Part shown: positions 62,487 through 64,000 of the stretch, piece by piece
How positions within the stretch are numbered: the stretch's first letter is position 1
Layout of the letters: each line of letters begins with the position of its first letter
NCBI GenBank assembly: GCA_037833965.1
Contig: AP031357.1
Span: 13,164,001 to 13,228,000 of the forward strand
Reading direction: 5' to 3'
DNA: 64,000 nt
Source: Marchantia polymorpha subsp. ruderalis
Lineage: Eukaryota; Streptophyta; Marchantiopsida; Marchantiales; Marchantiaceae
Program-made: the position numbers and the translations under genes
Notes under the pieces: model-generated
The model's input: only the letters and a program-made list of their open reading frames with translations
The model's database searches: none
What the model was told of the DNA's origin: nothing

Positions 62487-63969
62487 CTTCAATTTACAAG
62501 AATGGAACTTGGGATTTAGTTCCCTTACCTTCTGATTGCAAGGCTATTATCACGAAGTGGGTGTATCGGGTCAAAACGAACGCCGATGGCTCAACTGCTA
62601 AGCTCAAGGCAAGATCCGTTGCTAAGAGTTTTCAACAGAAACATGTACAAGACTACACATAAACAATTGCTCCTATGGTCAAATGTAACACTTCCTTGAG
62701 TGTTGTGGCGCTAGCAAAACTCCACGACTGGAACATATTTCACATGGGCGTTAAAACTACGTTACTTAACAGCATTATTGAAGAGTATATCTACATGTCT
62801 AGCCCGTGGTTTTGATGTTTCAGTCAAGCCTAACTATGCATGCAAGTTGCACAAGGCTCTGTATGGCCTTAAGCAGACACCGTGAGCGTGGTTCATGAAG
62901 GTGATAGCTTACTTGCTGAGCCATGGACTTAAAAAATCTCAAGTTGATTACAATCTTTACTTCCACCTCGATCAAGGTAAAATCACTCTATTACTACTAT
63001 ATGTTGATGACGGATATCTAACAAGTGACAATGATGCTCACATAACGTTCATCAAGAGTGAGATCCAACAGATGTTTGACTTAGGGCTCCTCTTGTACTC
63101 ACTAAGGATGGAATTACTGTTTCGGCCTTATGATATATCCGTCACTCAATGACAATACATTCGTGAGATGCTAACCGAGTTTGGATTGGACAAATGCAAA
63201 CCTGCTTCTAGTCCTATGATGAAGATATTGCACATGTTGCATGATATGCAAGCTCTTCCAACCGTTTCTGCACTATATCAAAGAGTGGTCGGGAAGATGA
63301 TCTTTCTCATCCACACACGAATTGACATTGCCTACGCTGTTAGCATTGTCAGTAGATTTATGAATAGTTCCCAAGAGCCTCATGCTTAGGCGTTGAGCGA
63401 ATCTATAGCTACCTCCAAGTAACCATTGCTCTCGCACTATTCTACCAACGAGGGAAGGAGACACAACGAGGGGAGGAAACACATTTGCAAGGAAAAAATA
63501 TGCATCTTTCAGGCTTCACATGCACTAATTGATCGACCGACATGCAAGACAGTAAGTCCACCACATCACTTGGAACAACTAGAAGCAATCCACCGTGGCT
63601 TTGTCTTCCACGGAATCCGAATACATGGTCGTCACTGAAGGAGACAAGGAAGCTCTCTGGTTGAGTCACCTCCTTGATGATTCATGTGATAGATCTTCAA
63701 GCACCCACCATCATTCACGGCGATAACCAAGGAAGCTTAAACCTGGCTCAAAATCCTATCTACCATGGACAAACCAAACACATCGATGTGCGTCACTATT
63801 TCATCAGAGAAAAAATTGCATCAATTGAAGTTAATCTAGATTATGTTTCAACAAACGAATAGCTTGCAGACATATTGGTTAAACCTTTAGAAAAAACATC
63901 TTTCAAAAGTTTTAAAGAACAATTTGATCTGATTAGATTAAAAGCTTCAAAAAACCAATACAAATCTTA
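62487..63969 (+). pseudogene. Ty1/copia polyprotein 3' half (RT and RNase H), broken
   Basis: Homology starts with NGTWDLVPLP and KWVYRVKTNADGS, the usual start of the copia RT domain. It continues through CKLHKALYGLKQTP, the catalytic LLLYVDDGYL and the IREMLTEFGL region. The RNase H part shows ALSSTESEYMVV, then HGDNQGSLNLAQNP and TKHIDVRHYFIRE, and near the end LADILVKPLEK. In-frame stops occur at about 62660, 62883, 63150, 63387 and 63860, and frameshifts near 62810, 63400 and 63690. The gag, protease and integrase parts are absent to the left, where the tandem array begins. A 3' LTR, if any, would lie beyond the window. Confidence 0.9.
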
Positions 63970-64000
63970 GGCTATCTCATAATCCTCAATGCTTTCCTCA

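Overview
The window looks like nuclear DNA of a land plant. Genes are split by GT-AG introns, intergenic DNA is AT-rich, and L1-type LINE and Ty1/copia debris is present. The proteins match plant families: RID3/WDR18, IMK2-type receptor kinase, delta-ornithine aminotransferase, RBL13-type rhomboid and the plant Mediator subunit MED32. A gene for enkurin, a protein of motile cilia and flagella, suggests a plant with swimming sperm. My best inference is a bryophyte (liverwort, moss or hornwort) or another seed-free plant; I cannot name the species.

Layout. 1-2.2 kb: 3' part of a RID3/WDR18 WD40 gene (+). 3.2-5.7 kb: enkurin (+). 6.7-11.5 kb: AT-rich intergenic DNA with an 80-bp duplication. 11.5-15 kb: GC-richer DNA with no gene I can support. 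15.0-18.0 kb: a two-exon, GC-rich LRR receptor-like kinase of the IMK2/IMK3 type (-) whose kinase domain lacks the HRD aspartate, with long poly-C tracts upstream. 19.8-26.6 kb: AT-rich DNA with a LINE 3' stub and a decayed copia fragment. 26.6-33.0 kb: an eight-exon coiled-coil gene of unknown function (-) and weak open frames beyond its 3' end. 34-39.7 kb: AT-rich DNA with (TA)n tracts. 39.7-41.7 kb: a 5'-truncated LINE with an almost intact reverse transcriptase (-). 45.06-45.63 kb: a small element with terminal inverted repeats of about 65 bp. 46.8-51.0 kb: ornithine aminotransferase (-, ten exons, one GC-AG intron). 53.5-56.2 kb: RBL13-type rhomboid and MED32, same strand (-), only 254 bp apart. 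59.3-61.3 kb: a second, decayed LINE with an ORF1 remnant (-). 61.4-62.4 kb: a tandem array with a unit of about 165 bp. 62.5-64 kb: a broken copia polyprotein 3' half (+).

The host genes do not form a pathway. They cover ribosome biogenesis (RID3), the flagellar axoneme (enkurin), surface signalling (IMK2-like), mitochondrial arginine/proline metabolism (OAT), membrane proteolysis (RBL13-like) and transcription (MED32). No secondary-metabolite, defence or CRISPR-like system is visible. The least explained items are the coiled-coil gene, a set of perfect short-loop inverted repeats in introns of OAT and MED32, and the composite LINE/tandem-repeat/copia block at the right edge. Exon borders were read by eye from splice consensus, phase and remembered family similarity; no alignment was run.
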